Shown piece after piece: positions 8,866 through 18,641 of a stretch of DNA of 64,000 nucleotides. Made by a program: the position numbers and the translations under genes. Numbering within the stretch: position 1 is the first letter of the stretch; the number at the start of each line of letters is the position of its first letter. The DNA is from Rhopalosiphum padi. Its lineage: Eukaryota > Arthropoda > Insecta > Hemiptera > Aphididae. The stretch is from positions 59,236,748-59,300,747 of the forward strand of contig NC_083599.1 in assembly GCF_020882245.1 (NCBI RefSeq), in the 5' to 3' direction. Below the pieces are notes generated by a model. The model was not told where the DNA came from, did not search any database, and saw only the letters and a program-made list of their open reading frames with translations.

Positions 8866-10243
8866 CAGTGGCGTATTTAGTGGGGGGGGGGGGCGAGAGG
8901 GGGCAATCGCCCCGGGCATCAAATTTCAAGGGGCATCATTTTTTTAAATTTAAAATGCTAATAATAATAGTGTTTCATGATAAGTTATTTGTGCTTACTG
9001 CCTCAATTATTATAATTTATAAAGATAACAATGACAATACTCGACCGAACACGCGGAATGATACTCGATGGGCAGCTAGACACGAAGCTTGTTCAAGTCT
9101 TTCTCAAAACTGGACAGAACTTCTTAAAGCATTGAACGGTTTTGTTGAAAATCCAATAGAAAATTCTAAGACAAAATGTGAATCAACTGGGTTAATAAAA
9201 AAAATGAATAGATTGGAAATGTGTATTCTTGTGTCATTTTGGAATGATATTTTAGAGAGGTTTAATAGTACAAGCAAGAAATTACAGACTATTGAAATTG
9301 ATCTGACAATTGTTATAAACCTATACACATCTTTAATTAATTATGTAACAGATTTAAGAAATACTTTTTCACACTATGAAAAACTAGCTATGGAAAAATC
9401 TGAAATTAAAGAGTATAAAGTTGTCAGGAAGAAGAAAAGAAAAATTCCATACGATGAATCATGTCAAGGCGACACATCATTTGAAGCTAGAGAATCATTT
9501 AAAATAAACACATATTTTGTCATAACAGATTCATTACTTTCAGAGTTAAGGAAGCGTAAAAGCTATTATGATGATATTAATACTATGTTCGGATTTTTTT
9601 CAAACATGATTGATTTACCAGTAATTGAAGTGAGAAAGAAAGCTACCAAATTACAGAGTCAGTATCCTAAAGATCTCGATGGATCATTTATAAATGAATG
9701 TATTCATTTTCATGGATACTTAAAAAGTTTACCAGGAATTGTATCACCAAAATCTATTTTAGAGTTGTGCAAAATCATCGAAGATCACAATATAGCAGAT
9801 GTCTACCCATATGTAGATATTGCGTTACGTATGTTGTATGTATTTATGCTGTCCGGTTTCTAATACTTCAGCTGAACGGTCATTTAGTGTTCTGAAAAGA
9901 GTGAAATCATACTTGAGATCTTCAATGAATGACAACCGTTTAAACAATTTGGCAATTTTAAATATAGAATGTGAGATAACTAAATCAATTAGTTATAATG
10001 AGGTCATTGAAGATTTTGCTGCCCAAAAATCTCATCGTAAAATATAAAATATGTTAATGTTTCTTTTGTTTAATTAAATGTTTCAATTTATGTTATGCTT
10101 CATATTATATCATGTTCTAAATTTCTATGTATGATAATGTTGTTATTTTTTAATGATCATAAAACAAAGGTAAATAAATGTTAAAATTTTGGGGGCAACA
10201 AATTATATGTACCCAGGGCATCAAATCTCTAAATACGCCACTG
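8866..10243 (+). mobile_element. Shortened ZMYM1-type hAT element (1,378 bp)
   Basis: Terminal inverted repeats CAGTGGCGTATTTAG occur at 8866 and, inverted, ending at 10243. The left end carries a run of twelve Gs (8882-8893). The right end has the matching GATGCCC/GGGCATC segment inside. The interior is the C-terminal part of a hAT transposase with its 5' half missing. The octamers flanking the ends do not match, so the target duplication has decayed or the ends are chimeric. Confidence 0.8.
9001..10047 (+). pseudogene. ZMYM1-like hAT transposase, C-terminal part, frameshifted
   Basis: An open frame from about 9001 to 9863 reads TRNDTRWAARHEAC, then the helical insertion domain, a basic KKKRKIPYDE segment, TMFGFFSNMIDLP and an acidic C-terminal portion. 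After a small indel near 9830-9845 the frame shifts and finishes as CCPVSNTSAERSFSVLKRVKSYL ... LNNLAILNIECEI, the hAT dimerisation domain. The TRW block and SAERSFS block place it with zinc finger MYM-type protein 1-like hATs. The N-terminal finger and first catalytic aspartate are absent, consistent with internal deletion of the element. Confidence 0.8.
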
Positions 10244-10461
10244 TACCTCACACGTGATTTCGATAGGCGATAGCCGATAATGTTACCAAAATAACATTCT
10301 ATGAAATTATGACATATAATCCCGTAGACAGGACGTTTCGTGATATTTTTGATTAGTTGACAGTTGTTGTTATGCGTTCTTCGTGTCGTGTTTTCGAGCT
10401 GTGATATTTTCTTTTTGAAAAGTATCGTACTATTGCGTGAATTCTCAACTAAATAATTAAA
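10244..10461. promoter_or_regulatory. Leader upstream of the CGGBP1-like ORF
   Basis: About 200 bp of mixed composition leading to the ATG at 10462. It resembles an untranslated leader of the BED-finger gene. No TATA box at a convincing distance was identified. Confidence 0.25.
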
Positions 10462-10734
10462 ATGCCTAGATCAAAGCCTAAACCTTATGATCGGCTAAAC
10501 AATTTTGTAAAAGAATTCGATGAAACAATATTTTTGGCAGATAAATCTGTTTTATTTTGTAAAATATGTGATATTAAAGTTAGTTCTGAGAAAAGATTTA
10601 CTGTTATTCAACATATTAAAACAGCAAAACACATTCAAGGTTTAAATCGACTACAATTGAAACCAACTAAAACTCAGCTACTTGCATCCACGTCTTTCTC
10701 CAAGAAAAACGATTTTAATAAAGACTTATTATAA
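10462..10734 (+). CDS. CGGBP1-like BED-type zinc finger protein, truncated hAT N-terminus
   Basis: ATG at 10462 encodes 90 residues starting MPRSKPKPYDRLNNFVKEF. A single C2H2/BED finger is visible as CKIC at residues ~34-37 and H...H around residues 53-59 (VIQHIKTAKH). Proteins annotated CGG triplet repeat-binding protein 1-like in aphids have this layout and usually represent the DNA-binding N-terminus of a hAT transposase of ~500 residues (family knowledge). Here the frame stops just after FNKDLL and the sequence is cut about 75 bp later by the poly-T start of a LINE, so the catalytic part is missing. It is either a degraded transposase or a stand-alone short BED protein; the former is more likely. 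Confidence 0.6.
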   Translation: MPRSKPKPYDRLNNFVKEFDETIFLADKSVLFCKICDIKVSSEKRFTVIQHIKTAKHIQGLNRLQLKPTKTQLLASTSFSKKNDFNKDLL

Positions 10735-10810
10735 GTTATAATAAACAAGAAATCTATTTGGTTGTTCAACAGTTTTTCAAATCCACTTCCTTTTTTATGA
10801 GACCTATACT

Positions 10811-11880
10811 CTTTTTTTTTTTTTTAATTTATTATTTTAAAATGTTTCAGCACTTTAGGTGCTATTACAAGTACGGTACATTACATTACATTAACAATTA
10901 CAATTTAATATTTACATATTTTATGTTAGTGATTACAGAGGTATAATAGTTCATAGTTAGGTTTGACATTATTTGTTGGTTATTCTTCGTCTTCTGATGA
11001 GAGCTCTTCGGTGTCTGATATGAGAATGTCTTGAGGCAGTCGGGGTCGCAGTCGCCTATTTTGGGTTTTCTTTCCTAGTTGGTAATGGCGGGCTCCGTCC
11101 GAATCTTTCAGCTTGGTGTGAAAGTTTTTAAGTTGGGTTTTTATCCCAACTAGTAGTTGTGAGAAGTCTGTTTCCACTCTTACTTTGAAAGATCTGTTGG
11201 AGATGAAGGATTTGATAGTTTTGAGTGGGTATTCAGGGAATTTTAATATTTTTAATTTTTGTTCAAGCCCACTTGCCAGACCTTATCAAAGGCATGAGTT
11301 AGGTCTAAGAATGCTGCTGTGGTATATTGCTTTTTTTTGGAACCATGTACAATTATTTCGGATATGCGCTGGATTTGGTGGCATGTGAAGTGTTTGGTTT
11401 TAAATCCGAATTGATGTTTCGGGATAACGTGAAGGGTTTTATCCTATTCAACAATATTCTTTCGTACAGTTTGGATAGTGTTGGTAGTAGACTGATTGGT
11501 CTGTAGCTAGTGGGGGAATTGGCTGGCTTTCCTGGTTTGTGAATAGGGACTATTATAGCATGTTTCCATGTAGAAGGGAAGGTAGCAATGCGCATGGCTG
11601 AGTTGAATAAAGAGGCTAAGTAGAATAATGCTTTTGATGTCAGGTTTTTTAGGATTTTGTTGGTTATTAGATTGTGACCTGGGCTTTTCTTACTTTTAAG
11701 TTTAGATATGAGCAGTTGAATTTCTTTAGGAGATGTTGGGATGATAATGTTATGCTCATTGTTAGTTGAACTCGGTATTTCATTTGGGCTTTCTCTTTGT
11801 GGAATAGTGTCGTCTTCCGTAGTGAAGCAGGTTTCAAAGTATTCAGCAAATGCTTCAGACTTTTCAAAGTTGGTGTACAT
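10811..11880 (-). mobile_element. Jockey-like LINE, internally deleted, with poly(A) tail
   Basis: On the minus strand this insertion ends with a poly(A) tail (T run at 10811-10823 on the plus strand) after an ~150 bp 3' UTR. Coding parts are an RT segment and a C-terminal tail joined by a large deletion. The 5' end is not defined by a target duplication; similarity begins at about 11880. It lies directly after the truncated CGGBP1-like gene and is the probable cause of that truncation. Confidence 0.72.
10980..11880 (-). pseudogene. Jockey-like reverse transcriptase, deleted and frameshifted
   Basis: From 11880 downward the frame shows FAEYFETCFTTED, KLKSKKSPGHNLITN, FPSTWKHAIIVPIHKPGK and SYRPISLLPTLSKLYERIL, the fingers region of jockey-clade RT. 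A 1-base shift near 11440 moves the continuation to HQFGFKTKHFTCHQIQRI, then motif A AAFLDLTHAFDKVW and SFISNRSFKVRVETDFSQ. At about 11150-11165 the protein jumps from this point to a C-terminal tail (FHTKLKDSDGARHYQL ... SDTEELSSEDEE) ending at 10980. Motifs B and C, including the catalytic YADD box, are lost in the deletion. The product could not have RT activity. Confidence 0.75.
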
Positions 11881-12254
11881 ATGTTAAATAGGTAGGTACG
11901 TACCTACCTACTTAATTAGTAATTATGTTCACATAATGTAGATATGTCTAATTTTCTTTCCTCTGTAAAGTATTGGAAAAAAAGAAATGTATGATTTTGA
12001 ACCATGTTATTTTACTAAGGTACCTACCTAAAGTAAAAATATTACTAATATGTTATGTTAATTTCCATGTAATAATATTGAGTACTTATCTTACTATTTA
12101 TTCTATTGTATAACTTTTCATTATAACAATACTGACGTCTGACGGACTGGAAAAAGTTCTGAATCTCTGTTGTCAAAACCAAACTGTAAAAACACTATGT
12201 GTTTAACACAATAATTATACTAACTTTTCTAACGGTTAGGTGTATGCTAGTAGG
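11881..12254. other. AT-rich spacer
   Basis: Contains a TAGGTAGGTACGTACCTACCTA palindromic tract near 11890-11912. No gene seen. Confidence 0.4.
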
Positions 12255-12331
12255 TGAAAGGCGTAGGTCAGTTAGGTAGGTAAAATTAAGAATCCCAGAT
12301 AACGCTGTGGTTCGATTCCCGGTTGGCGGAT
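12255..12331 (+). repeat. tRNA-like / SINE-like Pol III promoter relic
   Basis: GGTTCGATTCC at 12309-12319 exactly fits the B-box consensus, and TAGGTCAGTTAGGTAGG at 12264-12280 resembles a tRNA D-arm/A-box 29 bases upstream. The acceptor ends do not pair and the T-stem has mismatches, so this is not a functional tRNA gene. It may be the head of a tRNA-derived SINE or a tRNA pseudogene. A T run (TATTTTTTT) follows at 12330, which could act as a Pol III stop. Confidence 0.4.
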
Positions 12332-12429
12332 ATTTTTTTAATTCGATTTAAAATAATTAGTTTCATATTTTATGGCAAATAATAACATCTATGTTACATC
12401 TAATAAATGTTATAAGTTGATTTGAAATG

Positions 12430-13120
12430 TTTATGAAATATAATATAGCACGGTATTTATTTGGTACATTTTTGATGTTACATACACATTACTTGAACAC
12501 ATTCGATTTGCATTGCCGTGAAATAATGCATCTATGTTTCGAAAAATGAGCGTACACTGTTTCCTGAATATCAGCAAAAACAGGGCATTAAATGTTTCAG
12601 CAATGTTTTTCATACACGTATGCAAGTCGCATTGCGATGTTACACGTTCCAATAAAACATCGCTGAAACATGGATACAAGAATTCATTGCACAGTGAGTG
12701 GTGAGGTAAAACAAAATTATTAATAAGCTAATCTTCAAGAGGTATATCGAAAAAAAATATTTCTTCATCATCGCTGATAGTGTTTTCTTCTATAACAAAA
12801 TATACACAAAAAGAAATTGATACTTATTTTCAACCTTTTTTTAAAATTTTGGTGAGGGATAAATATGCTTAGTATTTTTTACCAAAATTGATGTAATTAA
12901 ATTCTTTAAACGCTTTTACAAAATTTGCTCCACTATGTGTTACTGTCGATGTAATATGTTAAATTTCCAACGAAAATTCAGAAAATATGCATTGGTTCTA
13001 GTTTTCTTCTATTTTTTCATGTCTCATAAATCTCAAATCGCTTAAATCTCTTACAAGCTAACACACATCTGCGGCGTTCATACTGTAATTTTTATTTATT
13101 GTTCATTTTATATAACTTTT
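12430..13120 (-). pseudogene. Decayed hAT transposase fragment
   Basis: Reading the minus strand downward from about 12975, VTHSGANFVKAFKEF matches the hAT block usually read as TDNGSNFVKAFK (catalytic aspartate replaced by histidine). An acidic segment SDDEEIFFFDIP follows at about 12760. At 12700-12550 one frame gives a C/H-containing stretch (LTTHCAMNSCIH, frame shifted from the longest ORF) that resembles the LP-H-RCA-HTLNL block. Several stops and frame changes intervene. The open frame at 12431-12679 is probably a shifted reading of this region and not a real protein. Confidence 0.5.
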
Positions 13121-13246
13121 CTTCGTATACTGTTAATAAATTTAAAATTTTAAAATTTGTATCTAAATTAATGTAATATGAAGTATTAACTTTTATTATA
13201 CTATAATTAGTAGTTTTATAGACATATAAATTACATAAATCTGATT

Positions 13247-13276
13247 CCTGACCCCCCCCCTCACTGGCCACGCTAT
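13247..13276 (-). repeat. Orphan hAT-like terminal repeat
   Basis: On the minus strand CATAGCGTGGCCAGTGAGGG followed by a G-rich run resembles the CAGTGGCGTAGCCAG(G)n ends of ZMYM1-type hATs such as those at 8866 and 46086. No partner end or matching octamer was found. It may belong to the decayed hAT at 12430-13120. Confidence 0.4.
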
Positions 13277-13383
13277 GGTGCACATGTATAAATGCGTAAT
13301 TTTACGAGCTATAAAATTCATAATGGGTCATGGTTCTAAAAAATGCATATATTTTACAAAAAACGCAATAAACATGAATAATC

Positions 13384-13550
13384 TCTATACTACGCGGGTT
13401 AAGGAAGCAACCTTAGCATACGCAGCGCTACCTGTGGCCGTTTAATCGTGCGACTCATTTCGGTACGTTTTTTCCTGCGGGCGGCCATATGAGCTTGGTC
13501 TTCTCATTCTAGCCTTCATGCTGCAGTGTTATCCTGACGTTATTAATCAA
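13384..13550. other. GC-rich block of unknown origin
   Basis: About 165 bp (CGCGGGTTAAGG ... CTGCGGGCGGCCATATGAGC ... GCTGCAGTGTTATCC) stand out against the AT-rich surroundings. It does not fit the snRNA or 5S rRNA sequences considered and has no long open frame. It may be a TE fragment. Confidence 0.35.
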
Positions 13551-14239
13551 AATACAAAAAATATTTTGTAATCAATAATATATTACCAATTATTATGTAT
13601 TTTAAAAGAAGCAAAATGTATTACAATAATGTCATTTATTTCTGTTATACTTATCTGTGTTTATCTTTTAAACTTAATACGTTGTAAGATCCAACGTAGG
13701 TATAGAAACGAAGCAGCGTTGCGGCTGTCGTGAGATCATTTTTCACTGTGAGATCCAACCACCCAGATCCCATAACGTTTTCATCAAAATCGTCATTAAA
13801 TAGGTAAATGAATGTTATATTGTTATTCCAGCTCAGAATTAGCCGGATCTCTTAAGGTCATGTAACAATCGTTACATCATTATTTATAGTTAATAAACAT
13901 AATATGTACAATATAGATAAACATTACCTATAGTAACATATATATTATACACTTTATATACATGCTGATCTAGATATTAAGCCCCCCTCCGGCTATGAGC
14001 CACATTCAATATAATATTGTAATGCTATGGCCAAAACCCAATATATACGAGAACGTTAGTTCTCCGCGATGACCATCACGCTCACCGGGAATCCCTACAT
14101 TTTAGTAAACTGTTTTGTAAGTATTAAAGTAACGTTGTTGAAACTTTTATTGGAAGAAATTGTATGTTAATTATAATTATTTGTACAGTTGTCTTGACTA
14201 GTTTGATTCTAAATTGTCTTCAATATTAATTTAATTTTT
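13551..14239. other. Non-coding spacer with TE-end-like motif
   Basis: Around 13980-14015 the minus strand reads GTGGCTCATAGCCGGAGGGG, another hAT-end-like sequence. A second GC-rich patch (CTCCGCGATGACCATCACGC, about 14062-14095) follows. No gene seen. Confidence 0.3.
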
Positions 14240-14466
14240 AGCTGCACACAATCTACAATATCATACTAGCATAATTGAAGCCTGGTGTAAAAACTGGTTG
14301 ATTAAAATAAATTAAAGCAAGTCGAACTTCAGTTACTTTTACCTTTCGCCATGGCAACTGTCCCTTAATTAAATTAAATAACGTGAATATTCCTGTCAGT
14401 AATGAAACCAAATATCTTGGCATTATACTTGACAAACGCCTAACTTGGAGCCCTCACCTAAAAATG
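14240..14466 (+). pseudogene. Jockey-like RT C-terminal fragment
   Basis: In shifting frames the plus strand encodes remnants of the post-catalytic RT region. The clearest is VSNETKYLGIILDKRLTWSP at 14395-14455, preceded by SRTSVTFTFRHGNCP. This is the connection region that follows the YADD motif in jockey-clade LINEs. Stops and frame changes are frequent and both ends are ragged, so this is an old fragment. Confidence 0.6.
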
Positions 14467-14529
14467 TAGGTTTAATTTAAATCAAAGTTGGTTAAGACAT
14501 ATCCAAAAAGATAGTCAGCTATTAAATTA

Positions 14530-14705
14530 GTATAAATCAAGTTCTTCATTGGGTGTTTGGCTAAACAAATTTTTTGCTTTAGGATTTTTACCAGCAAATT
14601 TAGTAGAGAATGCTTTTTTAAATTTAATTGAAAATGCCCCTACGTCTAATTTTGGGTTTGCCGATTATATACTAAAAAACTACGTAGAACCCGATTGTTG
14701 ACAGT
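14530..14705 (+). pseudogene. MULE transposase fragment
   Basis: About 55 codons from 14530 read WLNKFFALGFLPANLVENAF ... GFADYILKNYVEPD. The tryptophan-rich start, GLSFLP-type block and DYI-NY-ending are typical of the region after the MULE catalytic domain in aphid FLYWCH/MULE proteins (family knowledge). It ends abruptly at CAGTCCTAAGCC. Confidence 0.55.
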
Positions 14706-15080
14706 CCTAAGCCTGTAATAATTGGAATGGAAAATTGTAAATTAATAGATAATAAATAATAAGTATACATGTATATTATATTATATTATGTTGTACATAA
14801 ATTATTATACATAGCATATGTACACATATCATTTGGTGCGCAATCATGTTGCAAATTATTTGCGCAATTGTGGTGTTAATAAGTCGGGTAAAAAAGAAAA
14901 AAATGCGCAATCGTGTTGTAGCCCAAATAGATAACGCTAATATAAATATTTGTTCGAAAATTTCAAGTATTTACAATTATTCGTTTTTGAGTTACAGCAA
15001 AATCAAAAAATCGACCATCGAAAAGTGGTAATGCGTAAAAATTCCCGTTTTCCCGTAACTTTTTCAGGTTTTTTTCTGAG
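14706..15080. repeat. Dispersed AT-rich repeat piece
   Basis: A non-coding stretch whose second half (about 14930-15080, with TTTTTGAGTTACAGC, GAAAAGTGGTAATGCG, TTCCCGTTTTCCCGTAAC) resembles a high-copy dispersed repeat I associate with aphid genomes. That association is recalled, not searched. Confidence 0.35.
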
Positions 15081-16084
15081 GCTGGAAATTTTTTACTTTT
15101 GATCCCCTAGAGTATCAACTAGTTTCAATTTCAATTTCCTTTTCAAAGAGTGGCTGAAGCCAAAAACCAAAGCACTATTATTACACGAAAACGTGATGAC
15201 ACATAAAAATAAAAAAAGCACACATCATTGTAGAATCGATAAATTCATCACTCCGTTCAGAATCTAAAAATTTTTTTATAAAATGCATTATTTAGTTATT
15301 GTGGATCTGAAATGATGAAACACTAAAAAAAAACAATTTCACATAAACACGAGAAACTAGTACATTTTTACTAACTTCTTAGTTAATTCATTTTATTATA
15401 ATTTTTATGTATAATATATTTAAATTTTATAGAGAGTTTTAAACGGTATAATCAATAATCAGTATTTTATTACTCCTACAAATGGATCTACTTTGAGAGA
15501 AATTTATAAAGTGTATTAAGAGATGCATAACTCTCATGCTAGAATGTTAGATTGGGTATCACATGCAGCATCATTTTCGAATCAACTCAATTTAGAGTTC
15601 AGTGTATTAGGAATTTTAATGATGGATACACTTGCTATTGCTGATTATTCAACTCTCATAGATGAGGCCATAATAAGTTGATTTACATATACAAGCTCGC
15701 ACATACAGAAAAATTTCCTAATGAAAATATTTACATTTAATTGTTTTACTTAATCATATTAGTTACAGATGTTGCATCAAGACTCATTTATTTTTATGGA
15801 AAAGATTCAACATCACACGCAGTACTATATATTCATGCAGTTATTATAATGGACACAGGAGAATAATGGATATCAACTCTAACGGATCTCAAAATTCAAA
15901 TAAAAACTAACTGGGTGAAAAATACAATCAAAGTACTGAAATATCTTGATTTTACCTGTGATACAGCTGAGTTTATTATAGAAAGAATAGACAATTTTAT
16001 TTTATTTTTGTGAACATGCCGTAAATATTAATTTTTATGATAAACTTTTTATTATAAATACAGGCGAACCTCTATTTAACAAAC
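15081..16084 (+). repeat. ~1 kb direct repeat, copy A
   Basis: From GCTGGA at 15081 to the CTATTTAACAA segment at about 16084 the sequence is nearly identical to 20769-21770 (copy B), with only scattered substitutions and small indels. Both begin with the tail of a dispersed repeat (CCCTAGAGTATCAACTAG ... ATCATTGTAGAATCG) and contain the same two-exon coding unit. Both end in TACAGGCGAACCTCTATTTA, which looks like the TIR of a Tc1/pogo-type element after a TA dinucleotide. Left flanks differ between copies, so the unit moved or was copied as a block. Confidence 0.9.
15432..15860 (+). pseudogene. Unidentified two-exon coding unit (copy A)
   Basis: An acceptor TTTTATAG (15425-15432) opens VLNGIINNQYFITPTNGST, continuing to DTLAIADYS; one in-frame TAA (KVY stop EMH, near 15520) is specific to this copy. 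A GT at 15678 and the acceptor CATATTAG ending at 15762 join in phase to give ITDVASRLIYFYGKDSTSHA to a stop just after DTGE (about 15864-15866). A further frame VKNTIKVLKYLDFTCDTAEF lies downstream. I do not recognise the family. Conservation of the frame in copy B apart from one codon argues that the sequence was coding when duplicated. Confidence 0.4.
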
Positions 16085-16749
16085 TAATGGCTCTTTGAAA
16101 ACATTTTTTTAAATAGAAGTTTCATTAAAAAGAGATAATAATTTTCTTTTCTTTCAAAATTAATTTTTACTGCACCAAATGTATGTAGGTATTTAATAAT
16201 AAATAAATAATGAGAATAGTTTACCTAGCAGTTGTGCAATCTATATTAATAGATTAATTAATAATTAATCAATTTTTTATTATGTTAAAGTGTAAATTAA
16301 AAATTCTCATAACTCACTTAAAAACTGAATAATCGTAAAAACCAATAAACAAACAAAAGATAATGTTCTTACCATCAAGTTTTATAATAGATTGATTCAC
16401 TCTAATTTTTAAACTAACGGAGGTAAACGTGATCTGCTGAGTATAAATTTGCTATTTGCGCACTTGTAAGACGGAGACAACACATGTGGGCATTGCGTAC
16501 TTTTAACTTATGGCTTATAACCAATTAATGTAATTCAGAGAATTCTAGTTAGTATTATGCAAAAAAATATGATAGCAATTATAACAAAGATAACTTATTT
16601 AAAATTCTTATGGTTTTCTCACTTGTTCAATTATACGATGTAATGTCGTTAATAGAAATACATAAAAATAAATCTAACTTTAAACACCCCAATAGGAAAA
16701 ATACAAGAAATACCACTGGTGATGATTTAATAAATTCTAAACAAACCTA
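16085..16749. other. AT-rich spacer
   Basis: No gene or repeat border recognised. The first ~60 bases (AAATAGAAGTTTCATTAAA and onward) may be the interior of the pogo-like end at the edge of copy A. Confidence 0.4.
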
Positions 16750-17395
16750 ATACTATACTGATGGAAAATGTTTTATTAAATTACTATATAACCTTAAAAT
16801 TATTGTAAGATACACAGGTGCTCCAAATTTCATAAACACCTCAAATTACATATTAACGTCTAAAAATCGTCATTTTTATCACTGACCTATAGATCAAAAT
16901 TCTAACCCAATTCCAGATTACCTAGAAAGTTCAAATTTGGCATCTAGGTAGGCAGTTGGGTGAATACAAAGATCCTTACTGCTCTGAAGAAGAGTATCGA
17001 TCAAGTATGCTTAGTTCTACTACTTATGGAGCTGCTTCTGAATTAAATAGGCTGCAGTAGATTTGCATAATCTAAGTGTATCATCAGGATGGTGTTTTGC
17101 TTGGTATGCTATTAGTTATTACTATCCACAAAATACAAATCACAAGACCTTAGCGTTGACAGCGCTCTTCTCGACATAGGCTCCTCTGTATTAAGTAAAG
17201 GACATGATTATGTTGACTCCAGAGTTAAAACCTTAGATGGAGTACTTCTAATCAATTTGGATCTAAGTCAAATCAATGTACAAGAGAGCTCTATTGTAGA
17301 GTACCACCACCTGCGCACGTTATACCGCTCCGACTTGGCCAAATTAAGTATAAACAGAAAACACGTAAAAAAAATTCCGAATACTGAATGAGCAA
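16750..17395 (+). pseudogene. Decayed coding region of unknown family
   Basis: Four open stretches lie end to end in different frames: YYTDGKCFIKLLYNLKIIV (16756-16884), KDPYCSEEEYRSSMLSSTTY (about 16970-17057), VDLHNLSVSSGWCFAWYAIS (about 17060-17175) and LSVDSALLDIG ... VKTLDGVLLINLDLSQINV ... NRKHVKKIPNTE ending with TGA near 17391. The near-continuous relay of frames, ordinary amino-acid composition and lack of repeats suggest one old gene broken by indels. The family is not recognised; a TE or a viral insertion are both possible. Confidence 0.3.
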
Positions 17396-17998
17396 TTCAC
17401 TCTAACATTTCAAAAGTACAAGAAAATATAGAAAATACTACAAAAAAACAACTTATTATAGGTACCCTGTAAACGTAGGAAAATACAGTAGTTTAACAAA
17501 AACCATTTGGTATTAGTTGTATTATAAATAAGTATCTACTAATAATTTATGTATAAAAAGTAATGATATCCCATCAAAAATATTTAATATATGAAATGAG
17601 AGCCAAGTTCAATGTTATGATATATGCCTTGGTTGTTGACTTCAACGACAAAAGAAGTGAGGTCTAAATGGGTACCAAGTTCAATGGTCAGTTCTCAAAT
17701 TTATTTATAACAACTTAAAACATAATTTTTTCTTATAACTTGGAATAATATATTGAAGCCTAAGCTCTGATTTGGCTACGAATTATATTATAGCCTTTGC
17801 AAGTTCTAAAGTTGTGAGTTCTTATTTTATTCTTCCAAAAATGTGGCTTGCTGTTAGAAACTAACTATCGAACATAAGACTCTTCCATTAGTTTTAGTAG
17901 GTACTTAATAAAATTTCGTATATGAAACTAGCCAAGTCATGGAGCTCCTTATGTAATCTTAAAAATTGGTAATATGTTAAAAAAAATGCTGTGATATA
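17396..17998. other. AT-rich spacer
   Basis: No convincing coding or repeat structure. A weak similarity between GAGAGCCAAGTTCAATG (about 17598) and GGTACCAAGTTCAATGG (about 17670) may be a short internal duplication. Confidence 0.35.
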
Positions 17999-18641
17999 GC
18001 TGAATTTAACATTTTAAAAGAAAGTAAAGATTTGTATCTGGATGATACACAAAAGAAAATCAAAAAATCGCTTCTAAACATGAGATCAATTATAGAAAAG
18101 CAGTGGTCATATGAAATTGCTACTAACGCATGAAGAGATTCCAAAAAAATGGAATAAACTGGTATATCTTCCACTAATATCGGATATAAAAATATTAAGG
18201 GGCTATATAATAAGTGTACAGAATAAATTTATAAAGAATAGAATAGAAAAGAATAGTTGTTATAATCCATCTTTATTTATTTTTATGCAAAATAAAACGA
18301 GATCCTGTTACGAAAGTATGTTTACTATTATACTAAACATTTGTAAAGATCGATATTTAAGCCCCAAACCAACGTATTTAAATATGAATATTGAAATAAC
18401 TGTGATTAATGCTGCAAAATAAATTTTAGGCGAACATATAAATATCTGTGGTGGATTTTATCATCCTACACAGAGCACCTATCAAAAAATACAAGAACTG
18501 GGTCTTGAAAATCGATATCGAAATGACAACAAATCCAATCTGTTCTGTTGTATGATAGACGGGTTAGCATTTCTCCCAATAGAGTTTGTTGAGGACGGTA
18601 TGTCTTATTTAAAAAATATAGTCCCATATGGAGCTGAATAA
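17999..18641 (+). pseudogene. FLYWCH/MULE transposase, first part, interrupted by a LINE
   Basis: The segment begins AEFNILKESKDLYLDDTQ (17999), hits a TGA at 18132-18134, and continues in a shifted frame at 18111-18422 with MQNKTRSCYESMFTIIL and PKPTYLNMNIEITVINAAK. After an in-frame TAA (18420-18422) it goes on with ILGEHINICGGFYHPTQSTY, QKIQELGL, DGLAFLPIEFV and YLKNIVPYGAE. These are the MULE DDE-domain landmarks; the aspartate normally found before FE in the second block reads as asparagine. The (TTTA)n tail of a minus-strand LINE starts at 18642, and the protein resumes after it at about 20617. Confidence 0.72.

Noticed and set aside
8858..10251. 8 bp target duplication for the hAT at 8866-10243
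   Set aside because: TGGTATAC on the left and TACCTCAC on the right match at only three positions, so no duplication is claimed.
12431..12679. 82-codon minus-strand open frame
   Set aside because: Best explained as an out-of-frame reading of decayed hAT sequence; the hAT-like blocks fall in another frame.
13384..13550. GC-rich block considered as an snRNA or 5S rRNA gene
   Set aside because: Compared by eye with U1, U2, U4, U5, U6 and 5S features; no diagnostic element such as a U6 or U1 5' end or 5S box C was found.
5333..14715. Shared CAGTCCTAAGCCTG at 5333 and 14702 as evidence of one element family
   Set aside because: Only ~14 bases are shared and the surrounding frames differ; too short to support a link.
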